A stretch of DNA of 64,000 nucleotides from Corynebacterium alimapuense (GCF_003716585.1 NZ_PTJO01000003.1:310001-374000), one strand, 5' to 3'; positions 17,572-27,838 are shown, counted from the stretch's first letter. The notes: a model not told the origin generated them from the letters alone. Made by a program: numbers and translations.

Positions 17572-19113
17572 CTAGAGACCGCACTCCCCCGCAGCCACGG
17601 GGGTCGAGGCGGGTGCCCCCAGGCTGGGTAGCCCAAGGCCCACTCCGATCGGCGCGGTGGTGGGCACCCGCCCAGCAGCGGACATGTCCCCGGCAGCAGT
17701 CCGGCGATGTGTGATCACTCCGGCATCAGCGAGCAGGAAATAGGGGGTCGAATCAGTGACCACGGTGGTGATGACATCACCGGGTCGGATTATTCCGTCT
17801 AGCTCGCCGTTAGGGGCGAAGTGAACTAGGCGTCCATCGCGTGCTCGGCCGCTCATGCGCTTGGTGGCGGCATTCTTACGCCCACCAACTGCTTGGACCA
17901 GCAGCTCAACTTCGGTGCCGACCAGCGCCGCATTATCTTCTTCGCTGACGCGTTCTTGGAGCGCAATGAGACGTTCGAAACGTTCTTGGACGACCTCTTT
18001 GGGAATCTGCTCCTCATAGGTGGCAGCCGGGGTACCAGGGCGCGGTGAGTATTGAAAGGTATAGGCCGAAGTAAAGCGGGACTGCTCGACGACATCAAGG
18101 GTGGCTTGGAAATCTTCCTCGGTCTCCCCCGGAAAGCCGACGATGATATCGGTAGTAATAGAGGCGTGCGGGATCTTCTCTCGTACTTCGTGCAGGATGT
18201 TGAGGAATTTCTTGGAGCGATAAGAACGACGCATCCGCTTGAGCACGTCATCGGAGCCCGATTGCAGGGGCATATGCAGCTGCGGGCAAACATTGGGGGT
18301 CTCAGCCATGGCATCAATGACATCTGAGGTGAATTCGGCCGGGTGCGGGGAGGTAAAGCGCACGCGCTCTAGTCCTTCTAGCTGGCCGCACGCGCGTAGA
18401 AGCTTAGAAAAGGCCGAGCGATCCCGTTCGATATCGGGATCGGCGAAATTCACGCCATAAGAGTTGACGTTTTGGCCCAACAAAGTGACTTCGCTGACGC
18501 CTTGATCAACGAGGGCTTGGACCTCGGCGAGAATCTCGCCTGGTCGACGGTCGACTTCCTTGCCACGCAGACTGGGCACGATGCAGAAGGTGCAGGTGTT
18601 ATTGCAACCCACCGACACGGATACCCAACCGGCATAGGCGGACTCCCGCTTGGCCGGAAGCACTGAGGGAAAGGCTTCCAGCGATTCAACGATCTCTACC
18701 TGAGCTGACTCGTTGTGTAGGGAACGCTTCAACAGCGTCGGCAGGGCGCCAATGTTGTGGGTACCAAAGACCACATCCACCCACGGCGCCTTGGTGACCA
18801 CGGTGTCGCGGTCCTTCTGCGCCAGGCAGCCGCCGACGGCAATCTGCATGCCGGGATGTTTCTCCTTGGTGGATTTGAGCTGGCCAAGGCTGCCATAAAG
18901 GCGCTCATCGGCATTTTCTCGAACTGCGCAGGTATTAAATACCACCAGGTCAGGATCATTTCCGGCATCGGCGGCGACATAGCCGGCTTCCTCGAGCAGG
19001 CCGGAAAGGCGCTCGGAATCGTGCACATTCATCTGGCACCCGAAGGTGCGGACCTCATAAGTGCGGGGGGTCTTGACGGGGGTATCTACTTCTCGCTGCT
19101 CCACGCAGGTCAT
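17572..19113 (-). CDS. miaB: tRNA-2-methylthio-N6-dimethylallyladenosine synthase
   Basis: Radical-SAM methylthiotransferase that adds a methylthio group at C2 of i6A37 in tRNA, after MiaA. With the ATG at 19113 it has 513 aa. The N-terminal UPF0004 domain carries the auxiliary-cluster cysteines Cys26 (FGCQMN), Cys62 (NTCAVR) and Cys96 (GGCLAQ). The radical-SAM cluster is CNNTCTFC (Cys170, 174, 177). A C-terminal TRAM domain binds RNA ([11 protein letters not shown] to [16 protein letters not shown]). The frame is open to a TTG at 19179, but the extra 22 residues are hydrophobic and unlike the family. The last 45 residues ([13 protein letters not shown]) are a low-complexity tail. Confidence 0.94.
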   Translation of the reverse strand: MTCVEQREVDTPVKTPRTYEVRTFGCQMNVHDSERLSGLLEEAGYVAADAGNDPDLVVFNTCAVRENADERLYGSLGQLKSTKEKHPGMQIAVGGCLAQKDRDTVVTKAPWVDVVFGTHNIGALPTLLKRSLHNESAQVEIVESLEAFPSVLPAKRESAYAGWVSVSVGCNNTCTFCIVPSLRGKEVDRRPGEILAEVQALVDQGVSEVTLLGQNVNSYGVNFADPDIERDRSAFSKLLRACGQLEGLERVRFTSPHPAEFTSDVIDAMAETPNVCPQLHMPLQSGSDDVLKRMRRSYRSKKFLNILHEVREKIPHASITTDIIVGFPGETEEDFQATLDVVEQSRFTSAYTFQYSPRPGTPAATYEEQIPKEVVQERFERLIALQERVSEEDNAALVGTEVELLVQAVGGRKNAATKRMSGRARDGRLVHFAPNGELDGIIRPGDVITTVVTDSTPYFLLADAGVITHRRTAAGDMSAAGRVPTTAPIGVGLGLPSLGAPASTPVAAGECGL

Positions 19114-19356
19114 TGTAGCCACCACCAAGAGGTCCACCCAACCGGCTAGTAACCACCAAACAAGGCCCTTACCTGCCAACTAATAGTTATTGCCGTTCAC
19201 GCCCGACTGTGTCCACCTCGCGGATTCTTTGCAAACTTCGCGTATTCGCTGTGAAATTGATTGGAAAAGTGTCGAATTAGCGAAGCTTGTATGTATAAGA
19301 TTCCCCTCATGACGCAGAACACACAGGACACTGGTCGTGGTGCGGAAGAAGTCCCC

Positions 19357-20085
19357 ATGATCAAGATGACGGACGTGCAGAAGTTCTTCGGCGACTTCCA
19401 CGCGCTCACCGACATCAACCTGGAGGTGCCCCAAGGGCAGGTCGTAGTGGTACTCGGCCCCTCCGGTTCCGGCAAATCAACCCTGTGCCGCGCAATCAAC
19501 CGCCTCGAGACAATCGAAGGCGGCTCCATCGACATCGATGGACAGATCCTGCCTGATGAAGGACGCGAGCTAGCAAAGCTGCGATCCGACGTCGGCATGG
19601 TCTTCCAGCAGTTCAACCTTTTCCCGCACCTGACGATTAAAGAAAACGTCACCCTCGGCCCCCTCAAGGTGCGCGGAATGAAAAAGGCCGAGGCTAGCGA
19701 ACTGGCGATGGCACTGCTCGACCGAGTCGGCATCGCTGACCAGGCTGCCAAATATCCTGCTCAGCTCTCCGGCGGTCAGCAACAGCGCGTGGCCATCGCC
19801 CGAGCACTAGCGATGAACCCGAAGGTCATGCTCTTCGACGAGCCGACGTCGGCCCTCGACCCAGAAATGGTGAACGAGGTTCTCGACGTCATGACCGGGC
19901 TAGCCGGAGAAGGCATGACCATGATCGTGGTCACCCACGAGATGGGCTTCGCCCGTCGGGCGGCCGATCGTGTCCTCTTTATGGCTGATGGCTTGATCGT
20001 CGAAGACACCACCCCGGAGGAATTTTTCTCCAATCCGCGTACTGACCGAGCCAAGGACTTCCTTGGCAAGATCCTCTCCCACTAA
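19357..20085 (+). CDS. gluA: Glutamate ABC transporter ATP-binding protein
   Basis: ATPase of the GluABCD glutamate importer (242 aa). The motifs are Walker [11 protein letters not shown]-loop [14 protein letters not shown] signature [12 protein letters not shown], Walker [13 protein letters not shown] and the H-loop VTHEMGF. It closely resembles polar amino-acid transporter ATPases, and GluA of C. glutamicum also begins MIKM. The ATG at 19357 has GGAAG upstream; in-frame ATGs at 19309 and 19261 would add 16 or 32 non-family residues, so a longer form cannot be ruled out. It is the first gene of gluABCD. The AT-rich 243-base gap before it must hold the promoter, divergent from miaB. Confidence 0.94.
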   Translation: MIKMTDVQKFFGDFHALTDINLEVPQGQVVVVLGPSGSGKSTLCRAINRLETIEGGSIDIDGQILPDEGRELAKLRSDVGMVFQQFNLFPHLTIKENVTLGPLKVRGMKKAEASELAMALLDRVGIADQAAKYPAQLSGGQQQRVAIARALAMNPKVMLFDEPTSALDPEMVNEVLDVMTGLAGEGMTMIVVTHEMGFARRAADRVLFMADGLIVEDTTPEEFFSNPRTDRAKDFLGKILSH

Positions 20086-20115
20086 ATACACGAGCAGCAA
20101 AGGACCTAAAAGACC

Positions 20116-20988
20116 ATGAATCGCATGTTCCTCCGCACCCTCGCATTGACCTCCACCACTGTTGTGGCCGGCGTCTCCCTCGCCGCCTGTGGCAGCGACT
20201 CATCCTCCGATGACAACATGCTCGCCGCCATCGAAGCCGGTGAGGTCACCGTGGGAACCAAGTTTGATCAGCCCGGCCTTGGTCTGCGCAACCCGGACGG
20301 CACCATGTCCGGCCTCGACGTCGACGTCGCTGAGTACATCCTCAACTACATCGCTGAGGACAACGGTTGGGACGAGCCCTCCATCGATTGGCGCGAGACT
20401 CCTTCCGCCCAGCGTGAGACGCTCATCCAAAATGGCGAGGTTGACCTCATTGCTGCGACCTACTCCATCAACGCCAGCCGTGCAGAGTCCGTCAACTTCG
20501 GCGGCCCCTACCTGCTGACCCACCAGGCACTGCTGGTGGCCGAGGACGAGGCTGAGATCACCGGTCTTGAAGGCCTCGACGGCAAGATCCTCTGTTCGGT
20601 CACCGGCTCCACCCCGGCGCAGAAGGTCAAGGAAGCTCTCCCCAGCGTCCAGCTGCAGGAATTCGACACCTACTCCTCCTGTGTTGAGGCACTGCGTCAG
20701 GGCAACATCGATGCGATGACCACTGACGCCACCATCCTGCTGGGCTACTCCGCACAGGCACCAGGCCAGTTCAAGGTCTTGGAAATGGAACAGGACGGCG
20801 AGCCCTTCACCAATGAGTACTACGGCATCGGCCTGACCAAGGACGACACCGAGGGCACCGATGCTGTCAACGCTGCGCTGACTGAGCTGCATGAGTCCGG
20901 CGAGTTCGACGTGCTGGTGGACAAGAACCTCGGCGGCGACGAGGCAGTCTCCCCCGGCACCCCGGGTGACCTGTCCTTCCTAGAGTAA
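20116..20988 (+). CDS. gluB: Glutamate-binding lipoprotein
   Basis: Substrate-binding component of the glutamate importer, exported and lipid-anchored to the outer face of the membrane. It has 290 aa, with a signal peptide (positive MNRMFLR, hydrophobic core) ending in the lipobox SLAAC (Cys25). The rest is a type-3 solute-binding domain: VTVGTKFDQPGLGLRNPDG, MSGLDVDVAEYI, VDLIAATYSINASRAESVNFGGPY and AMTTDATILLGY, with ligand-contacting Arg and Asp in the usual places. It lies 30 bases after gluA, with AGCAAAGGA as ribosome-binding site. Confidence 0.95.
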   Translation: MNRMFLRTLALTSTTVVAGVSLAACGSDSSSDDNMLAAIEAGEVTVGTKFDQPGLGLRNPDGTMSGLDVDVAEYILNYIAEDNGWDEPSIDWRETPSAQRETLIQNGEVDLIAATYSINASRAESVNFGGPYLLTHQALLVAEDEAEITGLEGLDGKILCSVTGSTPAQKVKEALPSVQLQEFDTYSSCVEALRQGNIDAMTTDATILLGYSAQAPGQFKVLEMEQDGEPFTNEYYGIGLTKDDTEGTDAVNAALTELHESGEFDVLVDKNLGGDEAVSPGTPGDLSFLE

Positions 20989-21031
20989 AACCGCCCGAAC
21001 TGAGTATTTTCGCCACGACAAGGAGACCCGC

Positions 21032-21718
21032 ATGAGCGCACTATGGGCTGATCTCGGCCCGCAGTTGTTGCCAGCGTTCTGGCTGACCATCCAGCTGACC
21101 ATCTATTCCGCGATCGGATCGATGATCCTGGGTACCATCCTCACCGCCATGCGGTTCTCCCCAGTCGCGATTCTGCGCGGGATGGCAACGTTTTATATCA
21201 ACGTCTTGCGTAACACTCCCCTGACGCTGATCATCTTGTTTTGTTCCTTCGGCCTCTACCAAAACCTTGGACTGACCCTTTCTAACCCGGATTCCTCCAC
21301 GTTTTTGATAGACAATAACTTCCGACTAGCCATCTTGGCTTTCGTTCTCTACACCTCAGCGTTTGTCTCAGAGTCCTTGCGCTCAGGCATTAATACAGTT
21401 CACTTCGGCCAAGCCGAGGCCGCCCGCTCGTTGGGATTGACCTTCGGACAAATTTTCCGACTGGTGGTCTTTCCCCAAGCATTGCGTGCCGCCATCGTCC
21501 CGTTGAGCAACACACTCATCGCGTTGACCAAGAACACCACGATTGCTTCCGTCATCGGTGTCGCTGAAGCTTCACTGCTAATGAAGTCCACGATTGAGTT
21601 CCACGCCAACATGCTGTTTGTGATCTTCGGTATCTTCGCACTCGGCTTCATCATCCTGACGCTGCCCACAGGCCTGGCCTTGGGCCGGCTCTCCGACCGC
21701 ATGGCGGTGAAGAAATAA
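21032..21718 (+). CDS. gluC: Glutamate ABC transporter permease GluC
   Basis: One of two membrane subunits of the glutamate importer (228 aa). Hydrophobic segments include [35 protein letters not shown] and [18 protein letters not shown]. The EAA loop that contacts the ATPase is [34 protein letters not shown] is the HisM-type family signature. AAGGAGA precedes the ATG. Its stop overlaps the gluD start, so the two permeases are translationally coupled, fitting a 1:1 heterodimer. Confidence 0.94.
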   Translation: MSALWADLGPQLLPAFWLTIQLTIYSAIGSMILGTILTAMRFSPVAILRGMATFYINVLRNTPLTLIILFCSFGLYQNLGLTLSNPDSSTFLIDNNFRLAILAFVLYTSAFVSESLRSGINTVHFGQAEAARSLGLTFGQIFRLVVFPQALRAAIVPLSNTLIALTKNTTIASVIGVAEASLLMKSTIEFHANMLFVIFGIFALGFIILTLPTGLALGRLSDRMAVKK

Positions 21719-22644
21719 TGAGCGCCCAAGCAACCGTCCTTTATGACATTCCAGGGCCGAAAGGTCGACGCAACAACCTGATCTACACAGCCATTACCGC
21801 TGTGATTGCAGCCGGAATCATCGGCTGGGTGTTGTGGACTCTCGGGGCCAACGGCCAATTGACAGCCGAAAAGTGGGATCCCTTCGTCGACCCGCTGACG
21901 TGGAAGACCTACCTGCTCCCCGGCCTCTGGGGCACTCTGAAATCAGCTTTCGTTTCCATCTTGCTGGCCTTGATACTCGGTGTCCTGCTCGGATTGGGAA
22001 GGCTTTCAGAGAAATCCTGGCTGCGGTGGATCTGTGCTGTGATCGTCGAATTCTTCCGAGCGATCCCAGTGCTGTTGCTGATGATTTTCGCCTATCAGCT
22101 CTTTGCCATCTACAACATGGTCCCGCCACAGCAACTGGCTTTCTCCGCAGTCGTATTCGGACTGACCATGTACAACGGATCAGTTATCGCAGAGATTCTG
22201 CGCTCCGGCATCAAGTCTCTGCCCAAGGGTCAAACCGAAGCTGCCCGTGCGCTGGGTATGTCTCATCGCCAGACCATGTGGACGATCCTGCTCCCCCAGG
22301 CCGTGGCATCCATGCTGCCGGCGCTGATTGCCCAGATGGTTATCGCACTGAAGGATTCCGCACTCGGCTACCAGATCGGCTATGTGGAGGTTGTCCGCTC
22401 CGGCATCCAGTCCGCTTCTGTTAACCAGAACTTCCTGGCCTCGCTGGCAGTCGTGGCGATCATTATGATCCTGATCAACTGGGGGCTGACCAGCCTGGCC
22501 CAGACAATCGAAAAGCGACTTCGCTCAGGGCGCGAGAAAAAGAGCACCCCGGTGGCAGAGACCACGGAAGATACCACCGAAGACCAGCCCGTGGCCGAAG
22601 TACCTGCACAACCTGCTCCGGGATCTGGCGAAACTAAGAGCTAG
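21718..22644 (+). CDS. gluD: Glutamate ABC transporter permease GluD
   Basis: Second membrane subunit of the glutamate importer (308 aa). Segments are [40 protein letters not shown] and [23 protein letters not shown]. The EAA loop is [23 protein letters not shown]. The C-terminal 45 residues are a charged, Thr/Glu/Pro-rich cytosolic tail ([15 protein letters not shown]) that GluC lacks. It starts on the last base of gluC and ends 10 bases before the convergent recX stop, with no clear terminator between. Confidence 0.94.
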   Translation: MSAQATVLYDIPGPKGRRNNLIYTAITAVIAAGIIGWVLWTLGANGQLTAEKWDPFVDPLTWKTYLLPGLWGTLKSAFVSILLALILGVLLGLGRLSEKSWLRWICAVIVEFFRAIPVLLLMIFAYQLFAIYNMVPPQQLAFSAVVFGLTMYNGSVIAEILRSGIKSLPKGQTEAARALGMSHRQTMWTILLPQAVASMLPALIAQMVIALKDSALGYQIGYVEVVRSGIQSASVNQNFLASLAVVAIIMILINWGLTSLAQTIEKRLRSGREKKSTPVAETTEDTTEDQPVAEVPAQPAPGSGETKS

Positions 22645-22654
22645 GAAATTAACC

Positions 22655-23251
22655 TCAGCTAAGCTCGTTGATCCGCTCTTCGAGCGCCTCGCGGGCCAGG
22701 CGAAGGGACATCCCTTCGTTGAAGCCACGGCGGGCAAGCACTCCGACAATACGTCGGAGTGCTTTATCGCGTTCGGACCATGATGCGGGGATCTCGTGGA
22801 TACTGCGAGCCTTCTTAGCAACCAAGGACCTGGCGGTGGCTTCTTCATCGGAAGGTTCAATCTGCTCTAGCGCTAACGCGCGGGTATCCGCATCCACGCC
22901 CTTATCTACCAGCTCTCGATCGAGCGCGCGGGCTGATTTGCCCCGCCGTGCATGGCGCTGGCGGACCCATTCTTGAGCAAAGTGGGCATCATCCAGCAGA
23001 CCAACGCCAACGAGGTCCTCTAAGACAGCGTCAACAACGACTGGTTCGAATTCAGCAGCCAGAAGCCTGGTGCGGAGTTCGTGTTGGGACCGTGCCCGTT
23101 GATCGAGCAATCCCAGGGCGCGTTTACGCACTGGCGCTTTTGCTTCTTCAGCCTCGTGATCAAAAAGACCTGGGGTCTGCCCTTCCGCGTAGTCAGCCAG
23201 TGCCCTGCGGAGCTTTTCTAGGGTGGCCTGTTGGCCGGAATCGGAGGTCAA
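22655..23251 (-). CDS. recX: RecA regulator RecX
   Basis: Modulator that binds RecA filaments and limits recombinase and coprotease activity. The 198 aa show the tandem helical repeats of the family: [62 protein letters not shown] and [26 protein letters not shown]. It lies 18 bases after the recA stop on the same strand, the standard recA-recX operon, so it should share the SOS-induced transcript. Confidence 0.94.
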   Translation of the reverse strand: MTSDSGQQATLEKLRRALADYAEGQTPGLFDHEAEEAKAPVRKRALGLLDQRARSQHELRTRLLAAEFEPVVVDAVLEDLVGVGLLDDAHFAQEWVRQRHARRGKSARALDRELVDKGVDADTRALALEQIEPSDEEATARSLVAKKARSIHEIPASWSERDKALRRIVGVLARRGFNEGMSLRLAREALEERINELS

Positions 23252-23269
23252 CTACGGCTCCTTCTAAAC

Positions 23270-24394
23270 CTATTTCTTGGCTGTAGTTTTTTCGTCCTCA
23301 TCGTCGAAGTCGACGTTGGGGACCATATCAACCGGGTCATCGCTGAGGCTATCGTCAGCGCCCTCGGCTTGAGCACCGATACCAAGCTTGCTAAAGATCT
23401 TGCGCTCGATCTCATCAGCCAGCTCTGGGGTCTCTTTGAGTAAGAGTCGGGCTTTCTCTTTACCCTGACCCAGCTGGTCGCCCTCGTAGGTGTACCAAGA
23501 GCCGGACTTTTTCACGATGCCGTTCTCCACACCCATATCGATCAAGGAAGACTCACGAGAAATGCCCTCGCCGTACATGATGTCGAATTCAGCAATTTTA
23601 AACGGCGGGGAGACCTTGTTCTTGACGATCTTCATGCGGGTGCGGTTGCCAATTGCGTCTTGGCCGTCTTTGAGAGTCTGAATTCGGCGCACGTCACAGC
23701 GGACAGAGGCATAGAATTTTAGAGCTTTGCCGCCGGTGGTGGTCTCCGGGGAACCAAACATCACGCCGATTTTCTCGCGCAACTGGTTGATGAAGATGGC
23801 GGTGGTATTGGAATTATGAAGCGCACCAGTCATCTTGCGTAGAGCCTGGCTCATGAGCCTGGCCTGCAGGCCGACATGGCTATCTCCCATCTCCCCCTCG
23901 ATCTCGGCCTTGGGCGTCAGTGCTGCCACGGAGTCAATGACGATGATGTCAATCGCTCCGGAACGCACCAGCATGTCCGTGATCTCGAGAGCTTGTTCGC
24001 CAGTATCCGGCTGGGAGACCAACAACGCATCCGTGTCTACGCCAAGCTTCTTGGCATAATCCGGGTCAAGCGCATGCTCAGCATCGATGAAGGCAGCGAT
24101 GCCGCCGGTCTTCTGTGCCTGCGCGATGGCATGCAAAGCCACGGTGGTCTTACCGGAAGATTCTGGCCCATAGACCTCGACGATGCGGCCACGGGGAAAT
24201 CCGCCAATGCCGAGTGCGACATCGATAGCAGTGTTGCCGGAGGAGATTACCTGCATCGGCGGACGATTATCATCGCCCAAACGCATGACTGCGCCTTTGC
24301 CGAAGTCTTTCTCAATCATCGCTAGCGCGGCGCCAAGTGCCTTGTTGCGATCATCGCCGGTGGAAGAGGCGTTGGTCTTCTTCTTAGGTGCCAT
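23270..24394 (-). CDS. recA: Recombinase RecA
   Basis: DNA-dependent ATPase that forms filaments on single-stranded DNA, drives strand exchange and triggers LexA cleavage. 374 aa from the ATG at 24394, where the family N-terminus begins ([20 protein letters not shown]). Walker A is GPESSGKTT, Walker [11 protein letters not shown]; the L2 DNA-binding loop region is [21 protein letters not shown]. No intein interrupts it, unlike some mycobacterial RecA. The C-terminus is acidic (VDFDDEDEK), as is usual. AGAAGGAA stands upstream of the ATG. The open frame to 24460 is non-family sequence. A candidate LexA box lies 190 bases upstream. Confidence 0.98.
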   Translation of the reverse strand: MAPKKKTNASSTGDDRNKALGAALAMIEKDFGKGAVMRLGDDNRPPMQVISSGNTAIDVALGIGGFPRGRIVEVYGPESSGKTTVALHAIAQAQKTGGIAAFIDAEHALDPDYAKKLGVDTDALLVSQPDTGEQALEITDMLVRSGAIDIIVIDSVAALTPKAEIEGEMGDSHVGLQARLMSQALRKMTGALHNSNTTAIFINQLREKIGVMFGSPETTTGGKALKFYASVRCDVRRIQTLKDGQDAIGNRTRMKIVKNKVSPPFKIAEFDIMYGEGISRESSLIDMGVENGIVKKSGSWYTYEGDQLGQGKEKARLLLKETPELADEIERKIFSKLGIGAQAEGADDSLSDDPVDMVPNVDFDDEDEKTTAKK

Positions 24395-24580
24395 GGAGGT
24401 TATTCCTTCTGTCGAGGTGGCTATCAGCGTTGGATGCATCGGGCGGGAAAGTGTGTCCACATCCTATTAGACGTTGAATCCCCGCCTGCGGCTCCCGTGA
24501 TCCGCAGATTGCACCGCCAGATTCTTCTTTTACTAAGGAGCAAGGATATCTGCCGTCTCCGTCATCGAGTTCGAACCTAC

Positions 24581-24596
24581 ACGCACATCTGTTCGA
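24581..24596 (-). promoter_or_regulatory. Candidate LexA (SOS) box upstream of recA
   Basis: Read on the minus strand the site is TCGAACAGATGTGCGT. One half (TCGAAC) is perfect against the actinobacterial consensus TCGAAC-N4-GTTCGA and the other (GTGCGT) matches 4 of 6. It lies between the DUF3046 gene and recA, about 190 bases before the recA start. A second TCGAAC-like half (GAGTTCGAACC) lies 12 bases away. Confidence 0.6.
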
Positions 24597-24634
24597 ATGC
24601 AACGGCTATCAGTCATGATGACCTGGAAATTTCA

Positions 24635-24856
24635 TCACACCCCGAAAGGCGGATCATCCCTGCCCAGACGTCGCGATTCAGGGATTTGGAAATCATCACA
24701 CAGGCCCAGCCATACCGCCCTAAGATCCTCACCCTGTTCGATAAGTTGTTCGCCAGTGCGACCAAAGGTGGCCAAGACATGCGAATGCACGATCCACCCA
24801 GCCTGAAGTGGGCCAAACTCATCATTGATGAGCTGATGAAATTCCGTCAACCGCAT
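24635..24856 (-). CDS. DUF3046 family protein
   Basis: A 73-aa conserved actinobacterial protein found just upstream of recA in many genomes (the Rv2738c position in mycobacteria, as I recall). The pattern MRLTEFHQLINDEFG, then SHVLATFGRTGEQLIEQGEDLRAVWLGLCDDFQIP, is the DUF3046 signature. It is small, probably helical, soluble and of unknown role. The SOS-like site and recA follow it on the same strand, while the BioQ-like boxes and bioY are divergent. Confidence in the gene is high despite its size, because both sequence and position match. Confidence 0.88.
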   Translation of the reverse strand: MRLTEFHQLINDEFGPLQAGWIVHSHVLATFGRTGEQLIEQGEDLRAVWLGLCDDFQIPESRRLGRDDPPFGV

Positions 24857-24900
24857 ACCCCGATAGTACCGCCGCTAGCCAATCTCGAAAGTCTGATCAT

Positions 24901-24945
24901 TGAACATCATTCAAAATAGCCGCTATCGTGGCTAAACACCGTTCA
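24901..24945 (+). promoter_or_regulatory. Twin BioQ-like operators before bioYMN
   Basis: Two 13-base sites, TGAACATCATTCA (24901-24913) and TAAACACCGTTCA (24933-24945), start 32 bp apart (about three helical turns) right before bioY. Both are near-palindromes of the TGAAC...GTTCA type used by BioQ, the TetR-type biotin repressor of corynebacteria and mycobacteria. The second overlaps the likely transcription start. Confidence 0.6.
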
Positions 24946-24963
24946 ATGATAGAGTCTCACACC

Positions 24964-25575
24964 ATGACTGAAACAACTTCCCAGCCAAGTAGCTCCCGCG
25001 TTTCCTCTCGATCACGGGTGCAAGATCTGGCTTATATCTGTGTCTTCGCCGCGCTGATGATCGTCTTAGCGTTTGTCGCCGTCCCTGTCGGTGTCTTCGG
25101 AGTCCCCATCGTCCTCCAGAATGCGGCAGTAGTCCTAGCTGGCTTGGTCCTCGGCGGGCGGCGCGGATTCCTCGCGGTAGCCCTATTCCTTGGCCTGGGA
25201 ATGCTAGGACTGCCGGTGTTAGCCGGTGGTCGCACCACTCTCGCTGCACTGGCCGGCCCCACCATTGGCTACGTCGCTGGCTATCTCATCTCGGCGACGG
25301 TCGCCGGCGCCATCGCCTACCGCGCCCCCGCTCAACGGCGAAAGACCCAAGCGGCTATCTTCGCCATCGCTGCCACCGTTGGTCTATTCCTGCAATACCT
25401 CAGCGGCGGGCTCGGCCTAATGTGGCGTGCTGGCCTGAGCTTTAGCGAAGCTGCCCTGGCCCAGGTACCCTTCCTCATCCCAGATCTTGCGAAATTCGCG
25501 TTCATGGTGGTCATTGCCCTAGGCATCCACGCCGCCTTCCCTGACCTATTAGCCCCTCGTCGGCGCAGCGCCTAG
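24964..25575 (+). CDS. bioY: Biotin ECF transporter S component BioY
   Basis: Membrane substrate-binding subunit for biotin uptake (203 aa). Six hydrophobic segments are visible, beginning with LAYICVFAALMIVLAFVAVPVG. The BioY hallmarks are VPIVLQNAAVVLAGLVLGGRRG, GLGMLGLPVLAGG and PTIGYVAGYL. The start at 24964 is the first after the operator region; the in-frame ATG at 24928 would lie between the two BioQ-like sites. BioM (ATPase) and BioN (coupling protein) follow. The set implies dependence on, or preference for, external biotin, as is typical of corynebacteria. Confidence 0.95.
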   Translation: MTETTSQPSSSRVSSRSRVQDLAYICVFAALMIVLAFVAVPVGVFGVPIVLQNAAVVLAGLVLGGRRGFLAVALFLGLGMLGLPVLAGGRTTLAALAGPTIGYVAGYLISATVAGAIAYRAPAQRRKTQAAIFAIAATVGLFLQYLSGGLGLMWRAGLSFSEAALAQVPFLIPDLAKFAFMVVIALGIHAAFPDLLAPRRRSA

Positions 25576-25586
25576 TCTTCGACATC

Positions 25587-26285
25587 ATGGTTCATATTCG
25601 TTTCGACGAGGTCTCCGTCAGCTATCCCGGTAGCACTTTCCCGGTCCTTGACCAGATCCATCTGGATCTCCACGAACACCGCATCGGCATCATCGGCGCA
25701 AATGGCTCCGGAAAATCAACCCTCGCGCGATTGATCAATGGGCTCGGGGATCCGACTCAAGGCCACATCTCTATCGATGATCTAGACGTTTCCAAACACG
25801 GTCGAGAGATTCGCCGACGAGTAGGCTTCGTATTCTCCGACGCCGAGAATCAGATCGTCATGCCGCAAGTTTATGACGACGTCGCCTTCTCCCTGCGGCG
25901 ACTCAAACTCTCCAAACAAGTGAAAAAAGAGCGTGTCGACGCCGCCCTCAACCGCTTTGGCCTCAGCCGCCATGCCGAAGCCTCCCCCCACACCCTCTCC
26001 GGCGGGCAAAAACAACTCTTGGCACTGGCTGCCGTATTAGTGATCGAACCAGAGTTGATCATTGCCGATGAACCCACCACGCTGTTGGATCTGCGCAATC
26101 GGGCACGCATTGCCCGCGAATTCGCTCAACTTGAACAACAATTGATCGTAGTCACTCACGATCTAGAGATGCTCGATGACTTCGACCGAGTGATCTGCCT
26201 CGACCAAGGCTCCGTGGTGGCCGACGGCGAACCAAACGAGGTCATTTCCTTCTATCATTCGCTGATCAGCCAGAATCCGCTATGA
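25587..26285 (+). CDS. bioM: Biotin ECF transporter ATPase BioM
   Basis: Energy-coupling ATPase of the BioYMN biotin importer (232 aa). Walker A is GANGSGKST (about 37-45). The Q-loop region is VFSDAENQIVMPQVYDDVAFSLRRL, with ECF-type Asn-Gln-Ile-Val. The signature is LSGGQKQLLALAAVL and Walker B LIIADEPTTLLDLRN; the H-loop is VVTHDLEML. The gene is 11 bases after bioY, and its stop overlaps the bioN start (ATGA at 26282-26285), so translation is coupled. Confidence 0.95.
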   Translation: MVHIRFDEVSVSYPGSTFPVLDQIHLDLHEHRIGIIGANGSGKSTLARLINGLGDPTQGHISIDDLDVSKHGREIRRRVGFVFSDAENQIVMPQVYDDVAFSLRRLKLSKQVKKERVDAALNRFGLSRHAEASPHTLSGGQKQLLALAAVLVIEPELIIADEPTTLLDLRNRARIAREFAQLEQQLIVVTHDLEMLDDFDRVICLDQGSVVADGEPNEVISFYHSLISQNPL

Positions 26286-26899
26286 AGATCACCTCGATCC
26301 CCCTAGGTGTCTATGTTCCTGGCCACAGCGCACTGCACCGAATGCCCGCAGGCCTCAAACTGCTCGGGTTGCTCGGGTTTATCATCTCCAGCACCGTGCT
26401 AGCGGACACCGTAGTAATCGCGGTGGGAGCTGTGGCAATGGTGCTGGCGGGCTACCTAGTGGCCCGTATCCCACTCAGAATCGCCGTAGGCCAGACCGCA
26501 CCCGTCTTGCCCGTGTTGCTGATGCTCGGAGCCTTTCAATGGTGGCAGCGCGGTGCAGAATTCGCAGCAGTAACAGTTCTGACACTTTTCGCCGCCGTCG
26601 CAGCCGCCGCGCTACTGACCTTGACCACTACTATCGCCGAACTTATGGAATCGATCGAGACTGGTCTAGCACCCCTGGGGAGGCTTGGCCTGCCGGTGGA
26701 GACCATTTCCCTCGCCGTATCTTTGACTATTCGGCTAATTCCGCTGCAATTGGCTACCGTCCAGGATGTTCTGACAGCCAGGAAAGCCCGTGGGGCCGGG
26801 TTTTCTATCGCAGCCTTCGGGACTCCAGTACTGATTCGCTCAATCAGACGAGCCCGAGGCTTGGCCGAGGCGCTCATCGCTCGCGGAGTAGCTGACTAA
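26282..26899 (+). CDS. bioN: Biotin ECF transporter transmembrane protein BioN
   Basis: EcfT-type coupling subunit (205 aa) that links BioY to BioM. Hydrophobic segments include LLGFIISSTVLADTVVIAVGAVAMVLAG and TAPVLPVLLMLGAFQWW. The two Ala-Arg-Gly motifs that dock on the ATPases are expected near the C-terminus; ARKARGAGF and IRRARGLAEALIARG fit. It is the last gene of the operon, and a bidirectional hairpin follows. Confidence 0.93.
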   Translation: MKITSIPLGVYVPGHSALHRMPAGLKLLGLLGFIISSTVLADTVVIAVGAVAMVLAGYLVARIPLRIAVGQTAPVLPVLLMLGAFQWWQRGAEFAAVTVLTLFAAVAAAALLTLTTTIAELMESIETGLAPLGRLGLPVETISLAVSLTIRLIPLQLATVQDVLTARKARGAGFSIAAFGTPVLIRSIRRARGLAEALIARGVAD

Positions 26900-26917
26900 C
26901 CAACTCAGAACGCACAA

Positions 26918-26964
26918 GAACACCCGCCCCCGTGCCGATGGATAAGGCAAGGAAGCGGGTGTTC
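26918..26964. terminator. Hairpin between convergent bioN and pspA
   Basis: GAACACCCGC (26918-26927) pairs with GCGGGTGTTC (26955-26964), a perfect 10-bp stem. An inner TGCC/GGCA pair lies in the loop, and TTTTC follows shortly after on the plus side. It sits between two convergent genes and probably serves both. Confidence 0.75.
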
Positions 26965-27004
26965 GAGGTTTTCTCAAAGATTAGAAGGCTAACTAGATCG
27001 GGAA

Positions 27005-27838
27005 TTACTCCCCGCGTAGCTCACGCATCCGCTGAGCGACAGCATCATCGGTGCCAGCAGCAGAGTCGCCAGACTCAATTGCCGGATCTGCAGCCGGTGC
27101 GGAAATCTGGTTTCCACCAGCCATCTCTGCACGGATCTGCTCGAGGCGAGAGTGGCCAGCCATCTGGACACCAGCCTGCTGGACCTCAGCCATCCGACCC
27201 TCAACGGAGTTCTCAGCCAGCTCGGCCTGACCCAGAGCGGTGGAGTAACGACGCTCAATCTTCTCGCGCACCTGATCCAAGTTCGGGGTAGAACCCGAAC
27301 CATTAGTGATGGCGTTCATTGACTGCAGGGAATCGGAGACCTTCTCCTGCATCTTCGCCTGCTCCAGCTGAGAGAGCAGCTTGCTGCGCTCAGAGACCTG
27401 CTGCTGCAAGGCAAGAGCATTGCGCTCAACGGCCTGCTTAGCTTTCTCAGCCTGCTGAAGAGACTGATCATGGAGCTGCTTGGTATCTTCCACCGATTGC
27501 TCGGCGGTAATCAGCTGCGCAGCGAAGGCCTCGGCGGCGTTTTCATACTCGACGGCCTTAGCTTGGTCGCCCTCAGCACGAGACTTGTCGGCGAGCTGCA
27601 GTGCCTGGCGAGTATTAGCCTGCAGCTTCTCGATTTCGCCGAGACGACGGTTGAGCTGCATCTCCAACTGGCGCTGGTTTCCGATGACCGCGGCAGCCTG
27701 CTGGGAGAGTTCCTGGTGCTGACGCTGGGACTCCTCGATGGCCTGCTGGATCTGAATCTTCGGATCCGCATTCTCCTCAATCTTGGAGTCGAATGCCGCC
27801 ATCAGGTACTTCCATGCCTTCGAAAAGGGATTAGCCAT
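27005..27838 (-). CDS. pspA: PspA/IM30 family envelope-stress protein (35-kDa antigen type)
   Basis: Peripheral membrane protein (277 aa) of the PspA/Vipp1 family that stabilises stressed membranes. The amphipathic N-terminus [19 protein letters not shown], with the [12 protein letters not shown] helix, is diagnostic. The next 180 residues are one long coiled coil rich in Gln, Ala, Glu and Lys. The C-terminal 40 residues are a disordered Ala/Gly/Asp tail with a final helix ([14 protein letters not shown]). In actinobacteria pspA sits beside the regulator clgR, as here (117 bases apart, same strand), which supports joint stress control. Confidence 0.93.
   Translation of the reverse strand: MANPFSKAWKYLMAAFDSKIEENADPKIQIQQAIEESQRQHQELSQQAAAVIGNQRQLEMQLNRRLGEIEKLQANTRQALQLADKSRAEGDQAKAVEYENAAEAFAAQLITAEQSVEDTKQLHDQSLQQAEKAKQAVERNALALQQQVSERSKLLSQLEQAKMQEKVSDSLQSMNAITNGSGSTPNLDQVREKIERRYSTALGQAELAENSVEGRMAEVQQAGVQMAGHSRLEQIRAEMAGGNQISAPAADPAIESGDSAAGTDDAVAQRMRELRGE

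Noticed and set aside
24434..24919. A 161-codon plus-strand frame upstream of recA
   Set aside because: It is antisense to the DUF3046 gene, which has both family sequence and conserved position.
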